Assembly (NCBI GenBank): GCA_009774175.1
Contig: VSNG01000004.1
Span: forward strand, 2,690-66,689
Direction: 5' to 3'
Origin: Lachnospiraceae bacterium
GTDB lineage: Bacteria > Bacillota > Clostridia > Lachnospirales > Lachnospiraceae
Length of the DNA stretch: 64,000 nt
Part shown: piece by piece, positions 51,518-59,471 of the stretch
How positions within the stretch are numbered: position 1 is the first letter of the stretch
Layout: each line of letters opens with the position of its first letter
Made by a program: the position numbers and the translations under genes
Notes under the pieces: generated by a model
Told to the model about the DNA's origin: nothing
Database searches by the model: none
Seen by the model: the letters and a program-made list of their open reading frames with translations, nothing else

Positions 51518-52246
51518 ATGCTGGAACTTAGGAATATTTCTTTTCAGGCGGAAAATGAGGACGACGGAAAAGAAATAGAAATTTTAAGAAATATTAATCT
51601 GACCATAGAGGATCAGTTTGTGGCCGTAACGGGGCCTAACGGAAGCGGGAAATCCACCCTGGCAAAGATTGTGGCGGGAATGCTTGTCCCTACAGAGGGA
51701 CAGATTTTTCTGGACGGAGTGGATATCACGGAAAAATCCATTACGGAGCGGGCGAAGCTGGGGATCGGATTTGCCTTTCAACAGCCGGTCCGCTTTAAGG
51801 GAATCACTGTGAGGGATCTGCTTTCCATTGCGGCGGGAAAGGACACGGACATGGCGGAAATATGTTCCATGCTTTCCGAGGTGGGCCTTTGCGCCAGAGA
51901 TTATGTAAACCGAGAGATCAACGCCAGTCTTTCCGGCGGAGAGTTAAAGCGTATTGAGATCGCCATGATTATGGCGCGTAAAAGCCGGCTGGCCATTTTT
52001 GACGAGCCGGAGGCTGGCATTGATCTTTGGAGCTTTCAAAGTCTGATCCGCGTTTTTGAAAAAATGCATGAGGAGATCAGGGGAACGATTCTGATTATTT
52101 CTCATCAGGAAAGAATCTTAAATATTGCCGATCAGATCGTACTTCTTTCTGACGGCAGGATTGAGAAAGTGGGCAGCAGGGAGGAGATCATGCCGCAGCT
52201 TTTGGGAGCGGGACAGCCCTGCAGGACGCTGGCTGACAAACTGTAA
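51518..52246 (+). CDS. sufC: Fe-S assembly ATPase SufC (SmsC-like)
   Basis: SufC powers Fe-S cluster assembly on SufB. It shows Walker A GPNGSGKST, Q-loop IGFAFQQPV, signature LSGGELKRIEI and Walker B LAIFDEPEAGIDL; the Glu-Ala after the DEP is typical for SufC. Length is 242 residues. The ATG at 51518 is chosen; a GTG at 51515 directly before it is equally possible. Only a SufB-type partner follows. SufS, SufU and SufD are absent, which matches the two-gene minimal SUF-like (SMS) systems of anaerobes and archaea. Confidence 0.9.
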   Translation: MLELRNISFQAENEDDGKEIEILRNINLTIEDQFVAVTGPNGSGKSTLAKIVAGMLVPTEGQIFLDGVDITEKSITERAKLGIGFAFQQPVRFKGITVRDLLSIAAGKDTDMAEICSMLSEVGLCARDYVNREINASLSGGELKRIEIAMIMARKSRLAIFDEPEAGIDLWSFQSLIRVFEKMHEEIRGTILIISHQERILNIADQIVLLSDGRIEKVGSREEIMPQLLGAGQPCRTLADKL

Positions 52247-52280
52247 TAACGTTTCTGGGGACAGAAGTATGGAGGAGATT

Positions 52281-53198
52281 ATGGATGCGATACAACGGGA
52301 ACTGCTGGATCAGGTAGCAGGTCTGCATGAGGTGCCGGAAGGCGCATATAATATCCGCGCAAACGGGGAGCTGGCGGGGAGGAATACCACAGCTAATATT
52401 GATATTATTACGAAAGAGGACCGCTCGGGCATTGATATTCGGATCAAACCGGGCACCAGAAAAGAGAGCGTGCACATTCCTGTGGTATTAAGCGAAAGCG
52501 GGCTTAAGGAGAGTGTGTACAATGATTTCTTTGTGGGAGAAGACTGCGACGTTACGATTATTGCGGGCTGCGGCATTCATAACAGCGGCTCCGCGGATTC
52601 GGCCCATTCCGGCATTCATCGTTTTTTTGTGGACAAAAATGCGAAAGTCAGGTATGTGGAAAAGCATTATGGTTCCGGGGACGGCAGCGGGGAAAATATT
52701 ATGAATCCCACCACGGAAATTCATCTGGCCGAGGGAGCTTATCTTGAGATGGAGACGGTGCAGATCAAGGGCATTGATTCCACGGTGCGGGTTACAAACG
52801 CCGAGGTGGCCGAGGGGGCGGGCTTGGTGATCAGGGAAAAGATCATGACCCACGGGAAGCAGCACGCGGAGACAGACTTTAAGGTGGATATGGCAGGGGC
52901 CGGTTCTTCCGTGAACCTGATTTCCAGATCGGTTGCAAAGGAAAATTCCACGCAGGTGTTCCGCAGCCGGATTGTTGGCAATGCCAGCTGTCACGGACAC
53001 AGCGAATGCGACGCCATTATTATGGACGAGGCCAGCGTCAGCGCGATTCCGGAGCTGACGGCCAACGATATTGACGCGAATTTGATTCATGAGGCGGCGA
53101 TTGGTAAGATTGCGGGAGAACAATTGATTAAGCTTATGACGCTTGGCCTTACGGAGAAGGAAGCGGAAGAGCAAATTATTAACGGATTTTTAAAATGA
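52281..53198 (+). CDS. SufB/SufD family Fe-S assembly scaffold (SmsB-like)
   Basis: This is the scaffold partner of SufC. The right-handed beta-helix core is visible in VTIIAGCGIHNSGSADSAHS, AEGAYLEMETVQIKGID and STQVFRSRIVGNASCHGHSEC. The C-terminal SufC-binding helices contain IPELTANDIDANLIHEAAIG and LTEKEAEEQIINGFL. The 305 residues are shorter than Escherichia SufB or SufD, as in minimal systems. Two ATGs are possible (52269, 52281). GGAGGAG at 52271 supports the second. It overlaps the cardiolipin synthase start by four bases. Confidence 0.88.
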   Translation: MDAIQRELLDQVAGLHEVPEGAYNIRANGELAGRNTTANIDIITKEDRSGIDIRIKPGTRKESVHIPVVLSESGLKESVYNDFFVGEDCDVTIIAGCGIHNSGSADSAHSGIHRFFVDKNAKVRYVEKHYGSGDGSGENIMNPTTEIHLAEGAYLEMETVQIKGIDSTVRVTNAEVAEGAGLVIREKIMTHGKQHAETDFKVDMAGAGSSVNLISRSVAKENSTQVFRSRIVGNASCHGHSECDAIIMDEASVSAIPELTANDIDANLIHEAAIGKIAGEQLIKLMTLGLTEKEAEEQIINGFLK

Positions 53199-54727
53199 GA
53201 AAATTTTTACAGTTTGCATTAAACAGAGTGGTGATCACAGCGGTCATCGTGCTGATACAGGTAGTATTTTTTCTGTCTGAGATTTTTATCTGGGGCAGCT
53301 ATTATGTGGAGATCGCTTTTATTCTGCGGTTTTTGAGCTTCTGCGCCGTGGTTTATATTGTCTGGAGGCCCAATAATCCGGCGGTTAAGCTGGCCTGGGT
53401 GGTGCCGATTCTGACATTCCCCCTTTTTGGAGGAGTGATGTATCTGTTTTTTGGACATGTTATTGTGCCGAAAAAACTGCGGGACAGTGTGGAGCGGACG
53501 AATGTCCTTGTGGAGAAAAATCTGGTGCAGGATGAGACGGTGCGAAGAGCATTGGAAGAGAAGGATCAGGCTGTGGCAAACCAGAGCGGATATCTGACGG
53601 TTTACGGAGCGACGCCGGTCTGGGATCATACGGCCACTACCTATTACCCCGAAGGCCTTCCTTATTGGGAAGCCCTTCTGAGTGATCTGGAGAAAGCCGA
53701 ACGCTTTATATTTCTGGAGTATTTTATCATAGCTGAAGGCAGGATGTGGAATGCAGTGCTGGAGATTCTGGAGCGTAAGGCGAAGGAAGGCGTGGAAGTC
53801 CGGCTGATCTATGACGATGTGGGGTGTGGTTTTTTACTGCCAAAGCACTATAATGAGCGCATGGAGAAGAAGGGAATTAAATGTATTGCCTTCAACAGGC
53901 TGGTTCCCTTTATGTCGCTTGTGTTAAACAACAGAGATCACAGAAAGATCGTGGTGATTGACGGCAAAACAGGTTATACCGGCGGCATTAATATGTCGGA
54001 TGAGTATATTAATTATGAACACCCTTACGGAGAACACTGGAAGGATGCCGGAATCCGAATCGAGGGAGAGGCCGTCTGGAATTTTACGGTAATGTTTCTT
54101 CAGATGTGGAATATGTCGCGTTATACGGAGGAAGACTACAGCAGGTATCGGTATCATTTTGAAAACCGGCTTCCGGAGAACGGCTATGTGCAGCCCTATA
54201 TGGACACGCCCTTTGATGATGAGATCGTGGGGGAGAATGTTTATCTGAACATGCTGGGAAATGCAAAGAAATATGTATATATTTATACGCCCTATCTGGT
54301 TACGGACAACGAAATGATTACAGCCATGAAACTGGCGGCAAAAAGGGGTGTGGATGTGCGCATTGTGACGCCAGGCGTGCCGGATAAAAAGTTTGTCTAC
54401 TGGCTGACACAGTCGAATTACCAGAATCTGATTCAGGCGGGAGTCGGCGTGTATCAGTATACGCCCGGCTTTATCCATTCGAAATGTATGCTCTGTGATG
54501 ATGAGCTGGCGACAGTAGGCACTATTAATTTTGATTACAGAAGTTTTTACCATCATTTTGAGTGCGGCGTATTTCTGTACCAGGCGGACGCTGTTGCGGC
54601 GCTGAGAAAGGATATGGAGGAGACCTTTGCCGTTTCGGAACAGATTACGCTGGAGTGGTGTAAGGAGAAATTTGTGAAGACCAATATTATTGGTCCGCTT
54701 TTAAAACTTCTTTCTCCGCTGCTGTAA
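53195..54727 (+). CDS. cls: cardiolipin synthase
   Basis: Cls condenses two phosphatidylglycerol molecules to cardiolipin at the membrane. Three hydrophobic stretches span residues 8-90. Two phospholipase D motifs are present, HRKIVVIDGKTGYTGG and HSKCMLCDDELATVGTINFD, each HxKxxxxD. The 510 residues fit the bacterial ClsA type. Translation is coupled to the SufB-like gene, and a PlsC acyltransferase follows 32 bases later, so lipid genes form the end of this operon. Confidence 0.94.
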   Translation: MRKFLQFALNRVVITAVIVLIQVVFFLSEIFIWGSYYVEIAFILRFLSFCAVVYIVWRPNNPAVKLAWVVPILTFPLFGGVMYLFFGHVIVPKKLRDSVERTNVLVEKNLVQDETVRRALEEKDQAVANQSGYLTVYGATPVWDHTATTYYPEGLPYWEALLSDLEKAERFIFLEYFIIAEGRMWNAVLEILERKAKEGVEVRLIYDDVGCGFLLPKHYNERMEKKGIKCIAFNRLVPFMSLVLNNRDHRKIVVIDGKTGYTGGINMSDEYINYEHPYGEHWKDAGIRIEGEAVWNFTVMFLQMWNMSRYTEEDYSRYRYHFENRLPENGYVQPYMDTPFDDEIVGENVYLNMLGNAKKYVYIYTPYLVTDNEMITAMKLAAKRGVDVRIVTPGVPDKKFVYWLTQSNYQNLIQAGVGVYQYTPGFIHSKCMLCDDELATVGTINFDYRSFYHHFECGVFLYQADAVAALRKDMEETFAVSEQITLEWCKEKFVKTNIIGPLLKLLSPLL

Positions 54728-54759
54728 GGGAAAGAAGCGGTTTTTGATCGGAGGAAATT

Positions 54760-55476
54760 ATGTTACGTTTTATTAAGGTGATCGTGTGGAATCTGCCAAG
54801 GATCTACATGGTTCCCAAAATGGCATATAAGGCGAGACATGTGCAGCATTACGGCGAGGAAGCATGCTATGCCTACGCGAGACTTGCAATCAGGCGTATG
54901 ATGCGGGCCGGGCACATTACGACAAAAAAATACGGCGTGGAAAATCTGCCGGGGGAAGGCGGGTATATTCTGGCGCCAAACCATCAGGGAAAATACGACG
55001 CGCTCGGCATTATGATATCCCATGACAATCCCTGCTCCGTGGTGATTGACGATGCGAAATCGCACGGGTTTCTGGTGAAACAGTTTATTGATCTCGTACA
55101 GGGAAAACGTTTGAAAAAGGACGATGCCCGGCAGTCCATAGGCGTTATAAAGGAAGTGGCTGAGGATACGAAACGGGGCCGCCGGTTTATTATATTTCCC
55201 GAAGGAGGATATTACCATAATCACAATACGGTGGGAGATTTTAAGCCCGGGTGCTTTAAAAGCGCCGTGAAAGCAAGAGCGCCGATTGTGCCGGTGGCGT
55301 TGATTGATTCGTATAAGGTATTTGAGGAATGGACGCTTAAGAAGGTGGAGACACAGGTTCATTTCCTGAAAGCAATCCCCTATGAGGAATACAAGGGCAT
55401 GACCACTACGGAAATTGCGGAGATGGTAAGGGACAGGATTGTGAGCCGGATCAGCGAGGTGCTGAGTCCGGCGTGA
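54760..55476 (+). CDS. 1-acyl-sn-glycerol-3-phosphate acyltransferase (PlsC family)
   Basis: The enzyme makes phosphatidic acid from lysophosphatidate. The acyltransferase motif HQGKYD (HX4D) is at residues ~68-73 in APNHQGKYDAL. The second motif is FIIFPEGGYYHNH and the third is KARAPIVPVALID. The N-terminus has a hydrophobic, membrane-binding segment. The length of 238 residues is usual. GGAGG lies before the ATG. It converges with tmcAL, and only seven bases separate the two stop codons. Confidence 0.92.
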   Translation: MLRFIKVIVWNLPRIYMVPKMAYKARHVQHYGEEACYAYARLAIRRMMRAGHITTKKYGVENLPGEGGYILAPNHQGKYDALGIMISHDNPCSVVIDDAKSHGFLVKQFIDLVQGKRLKKDDARQSIGVIKEVAEDTKRGRRFIIFPEGGYYHNHNTVGDFKPGCFKSAVKARAPIVPVALIDSYKVFEEWTLKKVETQVHFLKAIPYEEYKGMTTTEIAEMVRDRIVSRISEVLSPA

Positions 55477-55482
55477 TATAAA

Positions 55483-56730
55483 CTATATTTTAACGATGGG
55501 CTTTTTGTATTCATTGATTTCCGACAGCGGATCGTCGTCGGGAAATTTATAGCGTACAACGCCCTGATAAACGTGGCTTGCATAGATGTCCTTTTCCAGC
55601 ATGGAAAGGCCGGTCGGTGCAAGCTGTTTTTCTGCGTCCGCAAGCTTGGACAGGAGAGGAATGCCGGCCGATTTTTTCAGGGCGGTAAGCAGGGGGGAAG
55701 CGCTCTCGCGAAAGCCCAGCATACGGGCGTAAAAAATAGTATCTTCTTTTCGGTAACGTTCTATATCTTCTCTGCGGATATCTAACAGAATATGAAGCAG
55801 GCTTCTGGAAATTCTGGCATAAGTCCGATTTTTGGATTTCAGCTGGTCGCAGAAGGAACGGAAATCCCGGTATTTTGGTAAAAACTTTAGAATACGGTCG
55901 GAAAGCTCCCTGTCGATGTCAGGATAATCCGTAAACCCAGAGTCTTCCTTTGAGAGCAGACTGTACTGGATCAGCAAGGAGAGGTCGTCGGAGAAGACCG
56001 GGTAGGATTTCAGGTAAGCGTCCTCCATCAGTTTCAGGGAGACCGCAGGTATCTGTTTGGCAAGACCGTCTGAGGCGCCTGCCTGCCGCAGGGATTCCCG
56101 GATGGCCAGAGCGGAACAGAAAGTAGTCTCCAGACTGTTGTCATGGTAGGATGCGCCGGCACGCTTTATGGTATAGGGCACGATTTTGCTGTCACAGGAT
56201 AAAATCGCCTTGCAGTATTCAATGCCGAGAATATTGTTGGGGCTTGTGAGGATGGTGGTATGAGCCGTTAAATGGGGCGCGGAGGCTTCCAGTGCGGTAT
56301 TTCTCGCCTGCGGGTAAGTGTGTCCTTCACGCATTTCCCGTGCCAGCGTTTCTTTAAAGACAGGTGTCTCGCACAGCAGCTCCTTAGCAAAATCCCTGAG
56401 GACGTTGATGTCCCCGCATTCGCTGCCAAAGCAGACAGCGTCCACAATTCCCAGCCTGTCAAGAAGCGTGATGGCGCCGCGGGCAAAGGTTTCCGCGCTG
56501 CTTAAGGCAAAACAGACGGGCAGCTCCAGAACCAGATCCGCTCCGTTTCGCAGGGCGCATTCGGTCCGCAGATATTTATCCATCAGAGCGGGCGCGCCGC
56601 GCTGCACGAAATCACCGCTCATGACGACCACACAGTAGTCCGCATTTGTGAGTTCCTTTGCCTTCCGAATCTGATAGGCATGGCCGTTATGAAATGGATT
56701 GTATTCCGCAATGATGCCGACCGTTCTCAT
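55483..56730 (-). CDS. tmcAL: tRNA(Met) cytidine acetate ligase (TmcAL, formerly YlbM/UPF0348)
   Basis: TmcAL makes ac4C at the wobble base of elongator tRNA-Met using acetate and ATP. The nucleotidyltransferase signature GIIAEYNPFHNGH is at residues 5-17. VVMSGDFVQRGAPAL, RNGADLVLELP and SPNNILGIEYCKAI also match the family. Length is 415 residues. It is read towards plsC and is divergent from pta, the usual clostridial arrangement. Acetate as substrate fits the neighbouring pta-ackA pathway. Functional assignment is from family knowledge. Confidence 0.93.
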   Translation of the reverse strand: MRTVGIIAEYNPFHNGHAYQIRKAKELTNADYCVVVMSGDFVQRGAPALMDKYLRTECALRNGADLVLELPVCFALSSAETFARGAITLLDRLGIVDAVCFGSECGDINVLRDFAKELLCETPVFKETLAREMREGHTYPQARNTALEASAPHLTAHTTILTSPNNILGIEYCKAILSCDSKIVPYTIKRAGASYHDNSLETTFCSALAIRESLRQAGASDGLAKQIPAVSLKLMEDAYLKSYPVFSDDLSLLIQYSLLSKEDSGFTDYPDIDRELSDRILKFLPKYRDFRSFCDQLKSKNRTYARISRSLLHILLDIRREDIERYRKEDTIFYARMLGFRESASPLLTALKKSAGIPLLSKLADAEKQLAPTGLSMLEKDIYASHVYQGVVRYKFPDDDPLSEINEYKKPIVKI

Positions 56731-56750
56731 AGCTGATTCCTCTTTCCCAA

Positions 56751-56764
56751 TAATACATGTATTA
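56751..56764. promoter_or_regulatory. 14-base palindrome in the tmcAL-pta divergent region
   Basis: TAATACATGTATTA is a perfect palindrome 21 bases ahead of the tmcAL start codon. It could be an operator. No protein can be assigned to it. Confidence 0.4.
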
Positions 56765-56864
56765 CTGTTACCAGTTTATCACAGGGCGGCGGATTTGTAT
56801 TGTTTTTTCTGAGAAACAGACGTTGTTTTTCGGCTTTTTATTGTGGCGTTTGTATTTAAGGTTA

Positions 56865-56873
56865 TGATATAAT
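56865..56873 (+). promoter_or_regulatory. extended -10 promoter of pta
   Basis: TGATATAAT inside TATGATATAATGTACGC, the same block as before sufC at 51481. It lies 63 bases ahead of the pta ATG. The -35 region is poor. Confidence 0.65.
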
Positions 56874-56936
56874 GTACGCGATGGCAAACCGAAGGGCACT
56901 GCGGTTGTGGCACAATATTTGTAAGGAGGGTATAGC

Positions 56937-57938
56937 ATGTCTTATATTGATCTGATGAAGGAGAAGGCCAGAAGCGATAAGAAGACGATTGTTCTGCCGG
57001 AAACAAACGATAAGAGAACGTTGATTGCGGCAGCCAATATTTTGAAAGAAGGGATCGCCAACATCATCATGGTGGGGAATGAGGAAAAGATTATGGATGG
57101 CGCAGGCTGGCTTGAAGTGGAGCTGGACGGTGTGCAGATTATTGATCCCGAAAAAACGGAAAAACTGGACGGGTATGTGGAACTGCTCTATGAGACCCGT
57201 AAAAATAAGGGCATGACGCCGGAGAAGGCGCGGGATATCCTGCTTAAGGATTACCTTACCTTTGGGGTGGTAATGGTAAAGGCAAACGATGCTGACGGTA
57301 TGGTGGCGGGAGCCTGTCACGCTACGGCGGATACGCTTCGTCCGGCTTTGCAGATTCTGAAAACGGCTCCCGGCGTGAAGCTGGTATCGGGCTTTTTCCT
57401 GCTGGATGTGCCGGATTGCGAGTATGGGGAGAACGGCACTTTCCTTTTTGCGGACTGCGGCCTGAATCAGGATCCGACTGCGGAAGAGCTGGCGGCTATC
57501 GCGGATACTTCCGCCAAGAGCTTTAAGAGTCTGGTTGGGGCAAAGCCGATCATCGCCATGCTGTCTCATTCCACCAAAGGCAGCGCAAAGCATCCTCTGG
57601 TGGACAAGATGGTGGAGGCGACGCGGATAGCCCATGAGCAGTATCCGGGACTTACCATTGACGGGGAGCTGCAGTCAGACGCTGCGCTGGTGCCCCAGGT
57701 GGCAAAGTCAAAGGCTCCCGGCAGTGAGGTGGCGGGCAAGGCAAACGTGCTGATTTTCCCCAATCTCGACTGTGGAAATATCGGATATAAACTGGTGCAG
57801 AGACTGGGCAAAGCGGAAGCCTACGGACCCATGCTTCAGGGGATTGCGAAACCCGTAAACGATCTTTCCCGCGGCTGTTCATGGCAGGATATCGTGGGCG
57901 TGGTGGCCCTTACTGCGGTTCAGGCGCAGCTTGCGTGA
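56937..57938 (+). CDS. pta: phosphate acetyltransferase
   Basis: Pta interconverts acetyl-CoA and acetyl phosphate, the first step of acetate formation. It starts YIDLMKEKARSDKKTIVLPE. Typical motifs are LTFGVVMVKANDADGMVAGA with a following CHATADTLRPA, and MLSHSTKGSAKHPLVDK. FPNLDCGNIGYKLVQRLGKA is near the C-terminus. The 333 residues are the short Pta class without the regulatory N-terminus. A good AAGGAGGG lies before the ATG. ackA follows after a structured 107-base gap. Confidence 0.97.
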   Translation: MSYIDLMKEKARSDKKTIVLPETNDKRTLIAAANILKEGIANIIMVGNEEKIMDGAGWLEVELDGVQIIDPEKTEKLDGYVELLYETRKNKGMTPEKARDILLKDYLTFGVVMVKANDADGMVAGACHATADTLRPALQILKTAPGVKLVSGFFLLDVPDCEYGENGTFLFADCGLNQDPTAEELAAIADTSAKSFKSLVGAKPIIAMLSHSTKGSAKHPLVDKMVEATRIAHEQYPGLTIDGELQSDAALVPQVAKSKAPGSEVAGKANVLIFPNLDCGNIGYKLVQRLGKAEAYGPMLQGIAKPVNDLSRGCSWQDIVGVVALTAVQAQLA

Positions 57939-57958
57939 TGACGTGTCAACCTATTATA

Positions 57959-58001
57959 GGGCGAAAGCCCGCGAGCGAGGAAAACCGAAGGTTTAGCGGG
58001 C
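57959..58001 (+). promoter_or_regulatory. pta-ackA intergenic RNA structure with two exclusive stems
   Basis: GGGC-GAAA-GCCC (57959-57970) is a GNRA-type hairpin. GCCCGC (57967-57972) can pair instead with GCGGGC (57996-58001) over an inner AAACC-GAA-GGTTT hairpin (57982-57994). Both use bases 57967-57970, so only one can form. Confidence 0.55.
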
Positions 58002-58045
58002 GGCACTGCGGGTTATAAATAAACTATGGAAAGAAGGTAAAAATC

Positions 58046-59242
58046 ATGAATATATTAGTAATCAACTGCGGCAGCTCTTCTCTGAAATTCCAGCTTATCG
58101 ACTCGGAAACGGAGAAGCAGATTGCAAAAGGTCTGTGCGAGAGAATCGGCATCGAGGGAAGCCAGATCGTTTATCAGCCGTCAGGCGGAGAAAAGGAAGA
58201 AACCGTAACGCCCATGCCCGATCACACCAAAGCCATTGAGCTGGTATTAAACGCTCTGATGAACGAAAAGACAGGCGTGGTGAAATCACTGGATGAGATC
58301 GGGGCAGTGGGACACCGTATTGTGCATGGCGGTGAGAAATTTGCAGCTTCCACAGTTATTACCGGCGAGGTGGTGGATGCCATCAGATCCTGTAACGATC
58401 TGGCGCCGCTGCATAATCCGGCGAACCTGATCGGCATAGACGCGTGCAGGAAGCTGATGCCGAATACGCCCATGGTGGGTGTTTTTGATACGGCATTCCA
58501 TCAGACCATGCCGAAGGAAGCTTATCTGTATGGACTGCCTTATGAATACTACGAAAAATATCAGGTAAGAAGATACGGATTCCACGGAACCAGCCATTCC
58601 TATGTGTCAAAGCGGGCAGCGCAGTTTTTGGGGAAGAACTTTGAGGATATGAAAATTATTGTCTGCCATTTGGGGAACGGCGCCAGTATATCGGCGGTGG
58701 AAAACGGCAGATGTGTGGATACGTCCATGGGCCTTACGCCGCTTGAGGGACTGATCATGGGTACCCGCTCCGGCGATATTGATCCGGCGATTATCGAGTA
58801 TATTGCACATAAAGAAAATAAGACCATTGACGAGATGATGACAGTTCTTAATAAGAAGTCGGGCGTGCTTGGCCTTTCCGATAATCTTTCTTCGGACTTC
58901 CGGGATCTGGAGAAGTCCTATAATGCAGGGGAGGACAGAGGCGTGCGCACGATTCAGACCTTTGCCTATCGGGTGGCGAAGTATATCGGCGCGTACACGG
59001 CAGCCATGAACGGTGTGGACGCGATCTGCTTCACGGCGGGCGTAGGGGAGAACAATCCCCTTGTCAGAAAGCTTGTCTGCGACAGGCTGGGGTATCTGGG
59101 CATTGCGATGGATACGGAGAAGAATAATAAGCGCGGTGAGGAAGTGGAAATCAGCACGCCGGATTCGTTAGTTAAGGTGCTGGTTGTTCCTACGAATGAG
59201 GAGCTTGCCATTGCAAGGGAGACTGCTTCGCTGGTAAAGTAA
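58046..59242 (+). CDS. ackA: acetate kinase
   Basis: AckA turns acetyl phosphate and ADP into acetate and ATP. Motifs are LVINCGSSSLKFQLID, VGHRIVHGGEKF, GVFDTAFHQTMP, VRRYGFHGTSHSYV, VCHLGNGASISA and CFTAGVGENNP. The 398 residues are typical. Together with pta it yields ATP by substrate-level phosphorylation. AAGAAGG lies before the ATG. A long inverted repeat follows the gene. Confidence 0.97.
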   Translation: MNILVINCGSSSLKFQLIDSETEKQIAKGLCERIGIEGSQIVYQPSGGEKEETVTPMPDHTKAIELVLNALMNEKTGVVKSLDEIGAVGHRIVHGGEKFAASTVITGEVVDAIRSCNDLAPLHNPANLIGIDACRKLMPNTPMVGVFDTAFHQTMPKEAYLYGLPYEYYEKYQVRRYGFHGTSHSYVSKRAAQFLGKNFEDMKIIVCHLGNGASISAVENGRCVDTSMGLTPLEGLIMGTRSGDIDPAIIEYIAHKENKTIDEMMTVLNKKSGVLGLSDNLSSDFRDLEKSYNAGEDRGVRTIQTFAYRVAKYIGAYTAAMNGVDAICFTAGVGENNPLVRKLVCDRLGYLGIAMDTEKNNKRGEEVEISTPDSLVKVLVVPTNEELAIARETASLVK

Positions 59243-59317
59243 TATGTGTTGTCAGGAGGATTTACCAATACTAAAGACTGAAATACAAAAGTATATATAG
59301 TTCAGGAATATGTGTAT

Positions 59318-59377
59318 AAATAAATCCCTCAATGTGAGCAGATAAGGACAGTCGCATAAATTGAGGGATTTATTTTT
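59318..59377 (+). terminator. terminator after ackA (perfect 16-bp stem)
   Basis: AAATAAATCCCTCAAT (59318-59333) is exactly complementary to 59360-59375. The loop is 26 bases and the stem is followed by TT. The A and T tracts make it usable on both strands. Confidence 0.75.
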
Positions 59378-59471
59378 CGCATCTTACCCGCATAATTTTA
59401 CCTCTTACCATTTGTTGCATTGTGCGGTATTTTTTTGCGTGTTACCATATGCCCATACGAAGAGGGGGCGG

